Assembly (NCBI GenBank): GCA_039934475.1
Contig: JBDTMC010000074.1
Location: 1 to 22,401 of the forward strand
DNA from: JBDTMC01 sp039934475
Lineage (GTDB): Bacteria; Acidobacteriota; Terriglobia; Bryobacterales; Bryobacteraceae
Direction: 5' to 3'
DNA length: 22,401 bases
The number at the start of each line of letters is the position of its first letter. The stretch's first letter is position 1. Below, in pieces: positions 14,878-21,924 of the stretch. A model generated the notes under the pieces. The model searched no databases. It saw nothing but the letters and a program-made list of their open reading frames with translations, and was not told where the DNA came from. The translations under genes were made by a program, and so were the position numbers.

Positions 14878-15560
14878 TAGTCATCTTTCCGATGAATCAG
14901 TTCGAGAAGGCGTGATTCCGAGAAATGCGGGTCCTGGCAGGCCTCAATGATGAGGCGTTCCTGAGCGTGGTTCCGCGCGGCGACCTTAGCCACGTCGTCT
15001 GCGATCTCATGAGGAATGGTCACCACGCCGTGGATGTCGACATAGATGAGGTCGCCGGATTGAATTTCCAGATCGAAGACCGTGACGGGTTTGCAGAAGT
15101 CGACGATGTGAGTGTAGGAGTGAGACACAGCAGCGGAGCGAGCGAACATGGGAAAGTCCATCTGGCCCACGTCGGAGACATCGCGCACGGTGCCGTTGGT
15201 GATGACGGCGGCGCACCCGAAAGCCTTGAGGATGGCGGCGTGAACTTCACCGACGCTCGATCCGGCTCCGTGGCGAGAATCCAAGTCCTGGATTACGGCA
15301 ATGCGGGGCTTCGGCAACTGCTTGATGGCGCTCCACCAGTCTGTCCGATCCATGTACCGATTGCCGGCCATCGGCGGTTCGGAAGTCCGAATGCGGCATG
15401 TGGCGGCGTAACCAATCACGCGCGGAGAACCGCCCGTGACGCATTGCAGGCCCGGTGACGTAAATCCTTCGTTGCGCAGGCGAACTCCGAATTGCTCAAT
15501 GGCGTTCGAAATGGCACAAGTGTCGAACTGACGGACGGCGTCCAGTTGATCAACGGTCAA
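14877..15560 (-). CDS. RraA-like / HMG-CHA aldolase family protein
   Basis: A 227-aa cytoplasmic protein of the RraA / 4-hydroxy-4-methyl-2-oxoglutarate aldolase fold. Visible family signatures are GSSVGEVHAA (101-110), NGTVRDV (122-128) with the substrate-binding R126 and metal-proximal D127, then GDLIYVDIHGVVTIP (169-183). Known members either cleave 4-hydroxy-4-methyl-oxoglutarate/4-carboxy-4-hydroxy-oxoadipate or, as RraA, bind RNase E. The full set of loop residues here favours an aldolase/decarboxylase over pure RraA, but the true substrate is unknown. The start is TTG at 15560 with GGGAGAAG about 9-12 bases upstream, an uncommon codon that may limit translation. The stop overlaps the adaptor start (TAATG), so it appears to be the leading gene of the efflux operon. 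Confidence 0.83.
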   Translation of the reverse strand: MTVDQLDAVRQFDTCAISNAIEQFGVRLRNEGFTSPGLQCVTGGSPRVIGYAATCRIRTSEPPMAGNRYMDRTDWWSAIKQLPKPRIAVIQDLDSRHGAGSSVGEVHAAILKAFGCAAVITNGTVRDVSDVGQMDFPMFARSAAVSHSYTHIVDFCKPVTVFDLEIQSGDLIYVDIHGVVTIPHEIADDVAKVAARNHAQERLIIEACQDPHFSESRLLELIHRKDD

Positions 15561-15641
15561 AGTAATTTGCTTCTCCCTCGTACTTTCGATGGTAAGAATT
15601 GAGGGCTCTCGGCTGAATACCCCAGACGCTGTATTTTCAGG

Positions 15642-15657
15642 TGTACTGCGTAGTACA
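15642..15657. promoter_or_regulatory. Perfect dyad TGTACT-N4-AGTACA, probable operator
   Basis: Two 6-base arms separated by GCGT form a perfect inverted repeat. It ends 4 bases before a consensus TATAAT, so it covers the -35/-10 spacer, a classic position for repressor binding. It lies in the 115-bp divergent gap between the RraA-like gene and the LssY_C gene. A dimeric winged-helix repressor (BlaI/MecI or PadR type) would suit the geometry, but no such regulator is encoded in the window, so the binder is speculative. Confidence 0.55.
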
Positions 15658-15661
15658 GGGG

Positions 15662-15667
15662 TATAAT
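15662..15667 (+). promoter_or_regulatory. -10 box TATAAT for the LssY_C gene
   Basis: A perfect TATAAT lies 8 bases before the ATG at 15676, and no good -35 hexamer is found 16-18 bases upstream. If it is used, transcription would begin at about 15673-15676, at or next to the start codon, giving a leaderless mRNA. No Shine-Dalgarno sequence sits at normal distance; AGGGG at 15657-15661 is 14 bases away. Confidence 0.55.
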
Positions 15668-15675
15668 CGGGCTAT

Positions 15676-16770
15676 ATGCGGAGATGGGTGGCGACGTTGG
15701 CGGTGGCCTGTGGTTGTTGCCTGGGGCAGTCGGCAATCACGGTTTCGACGGAGTCCGATTGGGTGGACACCAAGATGGACCTGACCGCTGGTGAGACGAT
15801 TCGGATCACGGCCGAGGGTTCGATTGGATTCGAGGGCAAGAAGCAAGTGATGCCGGCGGATCCCGCGGGCTTGGCGCGCAGCATTCGGGATGTCATCAAG
15901 AACTACTCGGTGAACGAAGCCGGTCTTGGTGCTCTCATTGCGCGAATCGGCGATGGGGAAGGGATTCGGCCATTTCTGATTGGGGCAAAATGGGAGGGCC
16001 GCGTACCGGTGAGCGGCCGGTTGTTCCTTGGCGTCAATCGTTCCGATAGCGAACGCGGGGAGGGCTCGTTCAAGGCGACCATCGCGCGGCTGGCGGCGGC
16101 GCCTAAGGTGACGGCCCCGGCTTCCATGCCTACTCTTTCGCAAGAACGGCTGAATGAGATTCCGCGGCGTGTGCAGGACGCGACTGGCTCCGCGGGAGAC
16201 CGTGTGAACTTCGTGTTAATCGGTTCCAAGGCCCGTGTTCAGGAGGCTCTGAAGCAAGCGGGTTGGGTTGTGGTGGACAAAGACGTGGCGAACGCGGTGA
16301 TGCAGGGGATTTTGAACACGATACAAAAACGTTCCTACGTCACCATGCCCATGAGTGAGCTGGAGTTGTTTGGGCGTTCGCAGGACTTCGGGTATGCCCA
16401 GGGCGACCCGCTGAAGGTTGTCGCATCGAGGCATCATTTCCGGATTTGGCAAGCTCCCTTCGATTTGGAGGGTTTGACGGTGTGGGCGGGAGCGGGCACA
16501 CACGATATCGGCTTTGACAAGGACCAGCGGAACAACGGCCTGACCCACAAGATAGACCCGGACGTTGACCTGGAGCGCGAGCACATAGCGGCGAGCCTGC
16601 GCGCCACGGGTCTGGTGGTGAAGACCGAATACCTGACGCCCTCCGATGCTGTGAAGACGGCGAAGACGGCGCACGGCGAAGAATTTCACTCTGACGGCCG
16701 TACGCTGATCATCTACCTGCTGCCCGAGGAGAAGACGGAATCGACGGACGGGGCGCTTACTCCTCAGTAG
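15676..16770 (+). CDS. Secreted protein with PA-IL-like region and LssY C-terminal domain
   Basis: A 364-aa exported protein of unknown function. A signal peptide spans about 1-20 (MRRW, hydrophobic core, CLGQSA), which supports the ATG at 15676. Residues 21-137 resemble a PA-IL/galactose-binding jelly roll: a STESDWVDTKMDLTAGE start, ITAEGSI, GALIARIGDG, then SGRLFLGVN near the end. Residues about 170-350 match the LssY C-terminal domain: DRVNFVLIGS, LKQAGWVVVD, YVTMPMSEL, ELFGRSQDFGYAQ, ASRHHFRIW and WAGAGTHDIGF, with conserved histidines at 253, 254, 276 and 303. LssY_C is usually attached to membrane phosphatase/DedA-like parts; here it stands alone in a soluble exported protein. It has its own promoter with a dyad operator and is divergent from the efflux operon. 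The LssY_C call is firm; the lectin-like call is moderate. Confidence 0.82.
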   Translation: MRRWVATLAVACGCCLGQSAITVSTESDWVDTKMDLTAGETIRITAEGSIGFEGKKQVMPADPAGLARSIRDVIKNYSVNEAGLGALIARIGDGEGIRPFLIGAKWEGRVPVSGRLFLGVNRSDSERGEGSFKATIARLAAAPKVTAPASMPTLSQERLNEIPRRVQDATGSAGDRVNFVLIGSKARVQEALKQAGWVVVDKDVANAVMQGILNTIQKRSYVTMPMSELELFGRSQDFGYAQGDPLKVVASRHHFRIWQAPFDLEGLTVWAGAGTHDIGFDKDQRNNGLTHKIDPDVDLEREHIAASLRATGLVVKTEYLTPSDAVKTAKTAHGEEFHSDGRTLIIYLLPEEKTESTDGALTPQ

Positions 16771-16776
16771 CTTCTC

Positions 16777-16827
16777 GGGCGCTCCCTTACGGTCGCGGCT
16801 CCGTTTCGGTAGTAGTGGAGTGAGGGA
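16777..16827 (+). repeat. Intergenic repeat, copy 2
   Basis: The second copy of the element at 9061-9112, in the same orientation, starting about 6 bases after the LssY_C stop and again lying between convergent genes. CCCTTACGGTCGCGGCT followed by CCGTTTCGGTAGT is almost identical to copy 1; an extra AGT follows, and GAGGGAAT closes it. GGGCGCTCCC at its left edge is a short imperfect palindrome absent from copy 1. Confidence 0.7.
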
Positions 16828-16833
16828 ATCATC

Positions 16834-17244
16834 CTAAGGGTCGAAGCGGCGGCGGAGGGCCTTGGGAAGCACCGGACAGACACTGTCAGCACGTCCAAAG
16901 ACGCGGTAGCGTGTCCTGGCAATCGCTTGGTACAGCGTGTCCCGAATGGGCCTTGGCACTAGCCCGACTAGAGCCGCGAGGCCGCGCCAGTATGAGCCCA
17001 GTTGGCGAAGCAGGTAGAGCACCGCATCGGAACGGACGAGGATTTGCCCGCCGGGTTTTGTTAAAACGACAATACTATCGGGCAGAGTGCCACGGGCGGA
17101 GACGGGGATTTCGGCGAGCCAAGTAGGACCTGCGATGGGGGCAAATCGGAAGCGATCGCCGCTTCGATCAGCCCACAGTAAGATGCGCACGGCGCGATGG
17201 CAGAGAGCGCAGTGGCCGTCGTAGAAGACGCGCACGAAAGGCAT
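16834..17244 (-). CDS. DCC-family (DUF393) thiol-disulfide oxidoreductase-like protein
   Basis: A small protein of 136 aa from the chosen ATG at 17244. It opens with VFYDGHCALCHRAVRILLW, the DUF393 hallmark: a thioredoxin-like D-G-x-C-x-x-C motif with C12 and C15. A further conserved cysteine, C123, lies in SVCP near the end. The family is annotated as thiol-disulfide oxidoreductases, though direct biochemistry is scarce. GGAG lies 9 bases before this ATG, and family members start right at the beta strand before YDG. An ATG at 17262 and a TTG at 17277 would add 6 or 11 residues but have no ribosome binding site. It is a single gene, divergent from ispH across 58 bp and convergent with the LssY_C gene. 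Confidence 0.88.
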   Translation of the reverse strand: MPFVRVFYDGHCALCHRAVRILLWADRSGDRFRFAPIAGPTWLAEIPVSARGTLPDSIVVLTKPGGQILVRSDAVLYLLRQLGSYWRGLAALVGLVPRPIRDTLYQAIARTRYRVFGRADSVCPVLPKALRRRFDP

Positions 17245-17282
17245 CACCCTATTCTCCAGCATACTGATTGCGGACAAGTTGC

Positions 17283-17288
17283 TATACT
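17283..17288 (+). promoter_or_regulatory. -10-like box TATACT upstream of ispH
   Basis: TATACT is one mismatch from TATAAT and lies 14 bases before the ispH ATG at 17303. It would give a 5' leader of only about 7-9 nt, and no Shine-Dalgarno sequence is present between it and the ATG. The -35 region is weak. It would be the promoter of the whole ispH-shc-hpnA-hpnG run. Confidence 0.4.
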
Positions 17289-17302
17289 ATTGGTTTCCCT
17301 AT

Positions 17303-18295
17303 ATGACTCACCAGAATGGGGTAGTAGCGAAGGCAGGAAAGAAGGTAATCCTTCTCCGCCCACGCGGTTTTTGCGCGGGGGTTGTTCGCGCGATCGATGT
17401 AGTGAAGATCGCCCTTGGTCTGTACGGCGCGCCGATCTATGTTCGCAAAGAGATCGTCCATAACCGCCACGTCGTGGATGAACTGCGGGAGATGGGTGCA
17501 ATCTTCGTAGAAGAGCTGGAGGAAGTGCCCTCCGGGTCGCGGGTGATTTTCAGCGCACACGGAGTTTCGCCTGAGGTTCGCCGTCAAGCGCGGGAACGGG
17601 GCGCCGAAGTGATTGACGCCACGTGTCCGCTGGTGACGAAAGTCCACCTGGAAGCAGTGAAGTTCGCGCGTCAGGGGTACACGATCGTGCTGATTGGGCA
17701 CAAGGATCATGACGAAGTGATCGGGACGCTGGGGGAGGCTCCGGAGGCGACGATCCTGGTTTCGGCCGTGGAGGACGTAGACCGGCTGGAACTGAAGGAC
17801 GAGTCGCGGGTATGCTACCTGACGCAGACGACACTGAGCCTGGACGAGACGCGCGAAATTGTGGCGCGCTTGAAGGAGCGGTTTCCGGCGATTATCGGGC
17901 CTCCGGCTCAAGACATTTGCTATGCGACGGAGAACCGGCAGCTGGCGGTGAAGGCCGTTGCGCCATTGTGCCAGTTGCTGCTTGTTGTCGGCTCTCAGAA
18001 TAGTTCGAATTCGCGGCGTTTGGTAGAGGTTTGCGTAAAGTCCGGCGTTCCCTCCTATCTGGTTGACGATAAAGGTGAAGTGAGGGCGGAATGGCTGGGT
18101 GGCGTGGACACGGTTGCGGTGACCGCGGGTGCCTCTGCTCCGGAGAATCTGGTGCAGGAGCTGGTTGATTCGTTGCGGCATCGCGGCTTTGACGGGTATG
18201 AGGAAATGGAGATTCGCGAAGAAGACGTTCGCTTCTCCCTGCCTGGGGAATTAGTCGGAGCTCCAGTGCGTCTGACAACCATCGCCACAATATGA
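17303..18295 (+). CDS. ispH: 4-hydroxy-3-methylbut-2-enyl diphosphate reductase (IspH)
   Basis: The last enzyme of the MEP pathway, an iron-sulfur protein reducing HMBPP to IPP and DMAPP. The three cluster cysteines are C24 (RPRGFCAGV), C108 (DATCPLVTKVH) and C206 (DICYATENRQ). Substrate-pocket residues are H53 (VHNRH), H86 (FSAHGVS), H136 with catalytic E138 (GHKDHDEV), T177 region (LTQTTLS) and GSQNSSNS (230-237). The length of 330 aa is normal. The ATG at 17303 is preferred; an in-frame TTG at 17281 would overlap the -10 box. The stop overlaps the shc start as ATGA (18292-18295). Direct coupling to the cyclase suggests that isoprenoid precursor supply and hopanoid synthesis are co-expressed. 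Confidence 0.95.
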   Translation: MTHQNGVVAKAGKKVILLRPRGFCAGVVRAIDVVKIALGLYGAPIYVRKEIVHNRHVVDELREMGAIFVEELEEVPSGSRVIFSAHGVSPEVRRQARERGAEVIDATCPLVTKVHLEAVKFARQGYTIVLIGHKDHDEVIGTLGEAPEATILVSAVEDVDRLELKDESRVCYLTQTTLSLDETREIVARLKERFPAIIGPPAQDICYATENRQLAVKAVAPLCQLLLVVGSQNSSNSRRLVEVCVKSGVPSYLVDDKGEVRAEWLGGVDTVAVTAGASAPENLVQELVDSLRHRGFDGYEEMEIREEDVRFSLPGELVGAPVRLTTIATI

Positions 18296-20217
18296 GCCCA
18301 AGTGTTCAAGTTGCCGACGCTTTGGCGGCGGGGACTGCGGAGGCGGCACGCCGTGCCTCGGAATACCTGCTGAGCCTTCAGCATGCCGAAGGGTACTGGT
18401 GGGCCGAGCTCACTGCCGACACGACTCTGGAGGCGGACTACATCCTGCTGGAGTTGTGGCTTCACCCCCCTGAGAATGGCGTGTGGAACCCGCCGACGCG
18501 AGCGCGAGTAAACAAAGCGGTCCAATCGATTCTGACGCGCCAATTACCCGATGGCGGGTTCAACATCTACCCCCATGGCCCGTCTGACGTCAGCGCGTCC
18601 GTGAAGGCCTACTTTTCGTTGAAGGTCGCGGGAGTGGCAACGGGCGACAAACGAATGATCGCGCTACGCGACCGCATCCTTGCTTTGGGCGGCTTACAAG
18701 CGGCCAACAGCTACGTGAAGATTAACCTCAGCTTGTTTGGCGTGTTCCCGCGGCAGTTCTGTCCCTCCGTTCCGCCGGAGATCATGCTGGCACCGGCGAA
18801 CTTTATCTATCACATGTCGTCGTGGACACGGGCGATTGTGGTGCCGCTATCGATTGTGCATTCTGCGAATCCGCAGCGACCGGTACCGCGCGGATTTTCC
18901 CTGGATGACATTCTGGTTCCCGGGGTGCCGTTAAGCCTGGGCGACGAAGGCAGCGCGCGTGGGTGGAAGAGACTATTCCTCCAGTTGGACCGTTTTGCGA
19001 AGTGGTGGGAGCGCTCCGGGCCGCGGGGGATTCGCCAGAAGGCGATTCGGGCGGCAGAGAAATGGATGTTGGAGCGGACGAAGTACACCGACGGTTTGGC
19101 CGCCATCTACCCGCCCATGATGTACACCATCATGGCGCTGGATGTGCTGGGGTATTCGCCGGAGCATCCGGACCGCGTGGAAGCACTGAAGCAGTTTGAA
19201 GCGTTGATCGTGGAACGAGACGGTGCCTTCTTCTTCCAACCTTGTTTTTCAGTGGTGTGGGATACGGGGATTGCGGCGTTCGCGCTGGGCGAGGCAGGGT
19301 TGTCGGGGGCGGAATGCCTGAGCAAGACGGCGGACTGGCTGTTGAGCAAGGAAGTCCGACGAAAAGGCGACTGGAGCTTTAAGAGGCCGAATACGGAGCC
19401 GTCAGGCTGGTATTTCGAGTTCGCCAACGAATACTACCCGGACATCGACGATACTGCCCAGGTTCTGCTGAGTCTGAAGCACGCGCGCAGCGGCGATGCG
19501 GTGGCTCAGGAAGCCTGCGAACGGCGGGCGGTGAAATGGCTGCTGGCGATGCAGTCGCGGGACGGCGGTTGGGCCGCGTTCGATGTGGACAACAACTGGA
19601 CGGCGCTGACTTACATTCCGTTTGCCGATCACAACGCGATGCTGGACCCAACGTGCCCAGACATCACGGGCCGCGTCCTGGAAGCGTTGTGCGCCTTTGA
19701 CGAGAACATTCAGAGTCCGGCCATTCGACGCGGCGTGGATTATCTGGTTCGTACTCAAGAAGCAGATGGAAGCTGGTACGGACGTTGGGGTGTGGACTAC
19801 GTTTACGGCACGTTTCTGGCCCTGCGCGGTTTACGGGCGGCGGGCGAGAACGACCGCGAGGTCCACATTCTGCGCGCTGGCGAGTGGCTGCGATCCATTC
19901 AAAATGCGGATGGTGGGTGGGGTGAAAGCTGCGAGAGTTACAACAATGGGTATTTCACCGCAGCGCCGAGCACCCCGTCGCAGACGGCTTGGGCGATTCT
20001 TGGCTTGATCGCCGGCGGAGATACAACCAGCCTCAGCGTCCAGAAGGGAATTGAATACCTGATAGAAACACAGCGACCGGACGGGAACTGGGAAGAAGAT
20101 CTGGCGACGGGCACGGGGTTCCCGAAGGTGTTCTATCTAAGCTACCACTTGTACCGGGATACCTTCCCGTTGATGGCATTGAGCGCCTATTTGAAGACCC
20201 GCTTGGGCAGGGCGTAG
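18292..20217 (+). CDS. shc: Squalene-hopene cyclase
   Basis: Cyclises squalene to hopene/hopanol, the committed step of hopanoid synthesis, as a monotopic membrane enzyme. The length of 641 aa is typical. The catalytic DxDD motif is present as DIDDTA (384-389). QW repeats are visible, among them QLPDGGFN (84-91), QSRDGGWAAFD (421-431), QEADGSWYGRWG (489-500), QNADGGWGE (537-545) and QRPDGNWEE (594-602). The family-specific ADHNAMLDPTCPDITG (445-460) and the C-terminal GTGFPKVFYLSYHLYRD (607-623) are intact. The ATG overlaps the ispH stop, and no strong ribosome binding site precedes it, so translation is probably coupled. The hpnA start follows 7 bp after its stop. Lanosterol-type cyclases are excluded by length and motif spacing. 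Confidence 0.97.
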   Translation: MSPSVQVADALAAGTAEAARRASEYLLSLQHAEGYWWAELTADTTLEADYILLELWLHPPENGVWNPPTRARVNKAVQSILTRQLPDGGFNIYPHGPSDVSASVKAYFSLKVAGVATGDKRMIALRDRILALGGLQAANSYVKINLSLFGVFPRQFCPSVPPEIMLAPANFIYHMSSWTRAIVVPLSIVHSANPQRPVPRGFSLDDILVPGVPLSLGDEGSARGWKRLFLQLDRFAKWWERSGPRGIRQKAIRAAEKWMLERTKYTDGLAAIYPPMMYTIMALDVLGYSPEHPDRVEALKQFEALIVERDGAFFFQPCFSVVWDTGIAAFALGEAGLSGAECLSKTADWLLSKEVRRKGDWSFKRPNTEPSGWYFEFANEYYPDIDDTAQVLLSLKHARSGDAVAQEACERRAVKWLLAMQSRDGGWAAFDVDNNWTALTYIPFADHNAMLDPTCPDITGRVLEALCAFDENIQSPAIRRGVDYLVRTQEADGSWYGRWGVDYVYGTFLALRGLRAAGENDREVHILRAGEWLRSIQNADGGWGESCESYNNGYFTAAPSTPSQTAWAILGLIAGGDTTSLSVQKGIEYLIETQRPDGNWEEDLATGTGFPKVFYLSYHLYRDTFPLMALSAYLKTRLGRA

Positions 20218-20224
20218 CCGGACG

Positions 20225-21199
20225 GTGAAACCAGTATTGGTGACAGGAGCGACTGGGTTTCTAGGCTGGCACGTTGCCCGGCTGTTGTGTGAACGAGGGA
20301 CCACGGTACGAGTACTGGTGCGGGATATTAGTCGTTTGCGGGATCTGGATGTCGAGGCTGTGTGCGGTGATTTGAGAGATGCAGAGGCGGTGACACGGGC
20401 GGTGGAAGGTTGCTGTTCGGTGTTTCACGTCGCTGCCGATTATCGTTTGTGGGCTAAGGACCCATCGGAGTTGTATCGGTCGAACGTGGACGGTACGAAG
20501 AACGTGTTGGAGGCAGCCAAGAAGGCAGGCGTCGAGCGCGTGGTTTACACGAGCACGGTGGGCTGTATCGGGATGCCGGCAGGAAGTGACGGCGACGAGG
20601 ATTCGCCGGTATCGTTGGAGGAGATGAGCGGCGATTATAAACGGTCGAAATTTCTGGCAGAGCAGCAAGTGTTGCGTGCCGCCGAGGGCGGGGCTCCGGT
20701 AGTTATCGTAAATCCGACTGCGCCAGTAGGCGACCACGATTTCAAGCCCACGCCGACCGGGAAGATCATCGTTGATTTCATGAAGGGCGATATGCCCGCA
20801 TACGTAGATACAGGGTTGAACGTGGTGGATGTGCGCGACGTTGCGGCAGGACATCTGCTGGCTTGGGAGCGCGGGCGGATAGGCGAGCGTTATGTGCTTG
20901 GCGGAGAGAATCTTACGCTAGCCGCGATTCTGGAACGGCTGGCGCGGCTGAGCGGGCTACGGGCGCCCACGGTGCGGATTCCGTACGCGGTGGCATACGC
21001 AGCGGGCGTGATCAGTACGGGCTGGGCGAACTTAACCGGCCATGAGCCGATGGCGCCGCTGGATGCGGTGAAGATGGCGCGCAAGAAGATGTTTGTGAGC
21101 AGCGATAAGGCGCGGAGGGAGCTGGGCTATGAGTCGGGAGCTCCGGAAGGGGCCTTGCAGCGAGCGATTGAATGGTTTCGCGCCAATGGATACTGCTGA
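20225..21199 (+). CDS. hpnA: Hopanoid-associated NAD-dependent epimerase/dehydratase-like protein (HpnA)
   Basis: A 324-aa extended short-chain dehydrogenase/reductase. It has the NAD-binding TGATGFLG (7-14), CGDLRD (47-52) for the adenine pocket, HVAADYRLW (68-76), and the catalytic YxxxK as YKRSK (138-142). Characteristic HpnA stretches are NPTAPVGDHDFKPTPTGKI (about 162-180) and VDVRDVAAGHLLA (about 201-213). HpnA proteins accompany squalene-hopene cyclase genes and are assumed to modify the sugar or side chain of extended hopanoids; the exact reaction is unsettled. The start is GTG at 20225, the only start that keeps the nucleotide-binding strand, 7 bp after shc. Its 3' end overlaps hpnG by 14 bases. 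Confidence 0.93.
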   Translation: MKPVLVTGATGFLGWHVARLLCERGTTVRVLVRDISRLRDLDVEAVCGDLRDAEAVTRAVEGCCSVFHVAADYRLWAKDPSELYRSNVDGTKNVLEAAKKAGVERVVYTSTVGCIGMPAGSDGDEDSPVSLEEMSGDYKRSKFLAEQQVLRAAEGGAPVVIVNPTAPVGDHDFKPTPTGKIIVDFMKGDMPAYVDTGLNVVDVRDVAAGHLLAWERGRIGERYVLGGENLTLAAILERLARLSGLRAPTVRIPYAVAYAAGVISTGWANLTGHEPMAPLDAVKMARKKMFVSSDKARRELGYESGAPEGALQRAIEWFRANGYC

Positions 21200-21905
21200 A
21201 GTGGGTGTGCTGTTATTTGTAGCGGCGCAAGCGCGGGAATATGCCGGTGTTTTGCGCCGGATGAGCAGTGTCCGGCCGGTTGGTTTAGGGATCGATTTTG
21301 CCAGGTGGGGAGAACTCGCCGGCAAGCCGGTGATGCTGGTAGCGAATGGAGCGGGACCGAGGCTGGCGGCTGAGGCTGTTGACTGGGCCAGCAGGAGAGC
21401 GGACGTGGATGTGGCTGTGAGCACTGGCTACTGTGGGGCACTCGACGATGACTTACGCGTCGGTGATATCATTATCGCTTTACAGGTGTACTCCCCGGAG
21501 ACGGGACGACGCTACCGCGCGGCATCGCCGGAGTGCGTTTCGCAAAAGGCGGGAGATGTAGTTGCGTCAGTCGATCGATTTGTCGGCACGGTGAAAGAAA
21601 AGCGTGAGTTACGCGCATCAGGAGCAGTAGCCGTGGAGATGGAGGCGATTGCAGTCGCGGAGGAAGCAGAGAAGCGAGGTTGGAAGTTCAGTTGTGTCCG
21701 TGTGGTATCGGATACGGCGAACGAGGGGTTTGACCTAGACTTGAACGCCGCCCGCAGTGACGATGGCCGGTTTCGGACGGGCCGAATTGTGGCTGCGGCG
21801 ATGAGGCGACCAGTGGCGCGGATTCCGGAGCTGTTTCGATTGATGAATAGCAGCCAACGGGCCGCGCGCGCTTTAGGAGATTTTCTTGCTGAGTGTCGAT
21901 TCTAG
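21186..21905 (+). CDS. hpnG: Hopanoid-associated phosphorylase (HpnG)
   Basis: A 239-aa member of the purine nucleoside phosphorylase / nucleosidase superfamily. In characterised hopanoid producers HpnG removes adenine from adenosylhopane, giving the ribosyl side chain of bacteriohopanetetrol. Supporting motifs are ANGAGPRLA (53-61), STGYCGALDDDLRVGDI (79-95), the active-site VEMEAIAVA (150-158) and VSDTANE (174-180), which supplies the catalytic aspartate D176. The ATG at 21186 lies inside hpnA (14-base overlap). Longer readings from 21129 would run further into hpnA without added family sequence; GTG at 21201 is another option. HpnH, which makes the adenosylhopane substrate, is not in the window and may follow downstream. 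Confidence 0.88.
   Translation: MDTAEVGVLLFVAAQAREYAGVLRRMSSVRPVGLGIDFARWGELAGKPVMLVANGAGPRLAAEAVDWASRRADVDVAVSTGYCGALDDDLRVGDIIIALQVYSPETGRRYRAASPECVSQKAGDVVASVDRFVGTVKEKRELRASGAVAVEMEAIAVAEEAEKRGWKFSCVRVVSDTANEGFDLDLNAARSDDGRFRTGRIVAAAMRRPVARIPELFRLMNSSQRAARALGDFLAECRF
21875..21879 (+). promoter_or_regulatory. Strong Shine-Dalgarno AGGAG before an in-frame TTG
   Basis: AGGAG lies 6 bases before TTG at 21886, which is in frame with the alcohol dehydrogenase gene and 13 codons ahead of its ATG at 21925. The ATG itself has only GGGAAG about 14 bases away. The site is inside the hpnG coding end, so the dehydrogenase may start by overlap at the TTG. Confidence 0.4.
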
Positions 21906-21924
21906 GGAAGCGGCGCCAGCTAGC

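Noticed and set aside
17282..18181. 299-codon minus-strand open frame
   Set aside because: It is antisense to ispH, whose three cluster cysteines and family motifs are complete; the composition is Arg/Gln/Leu-rich noise.
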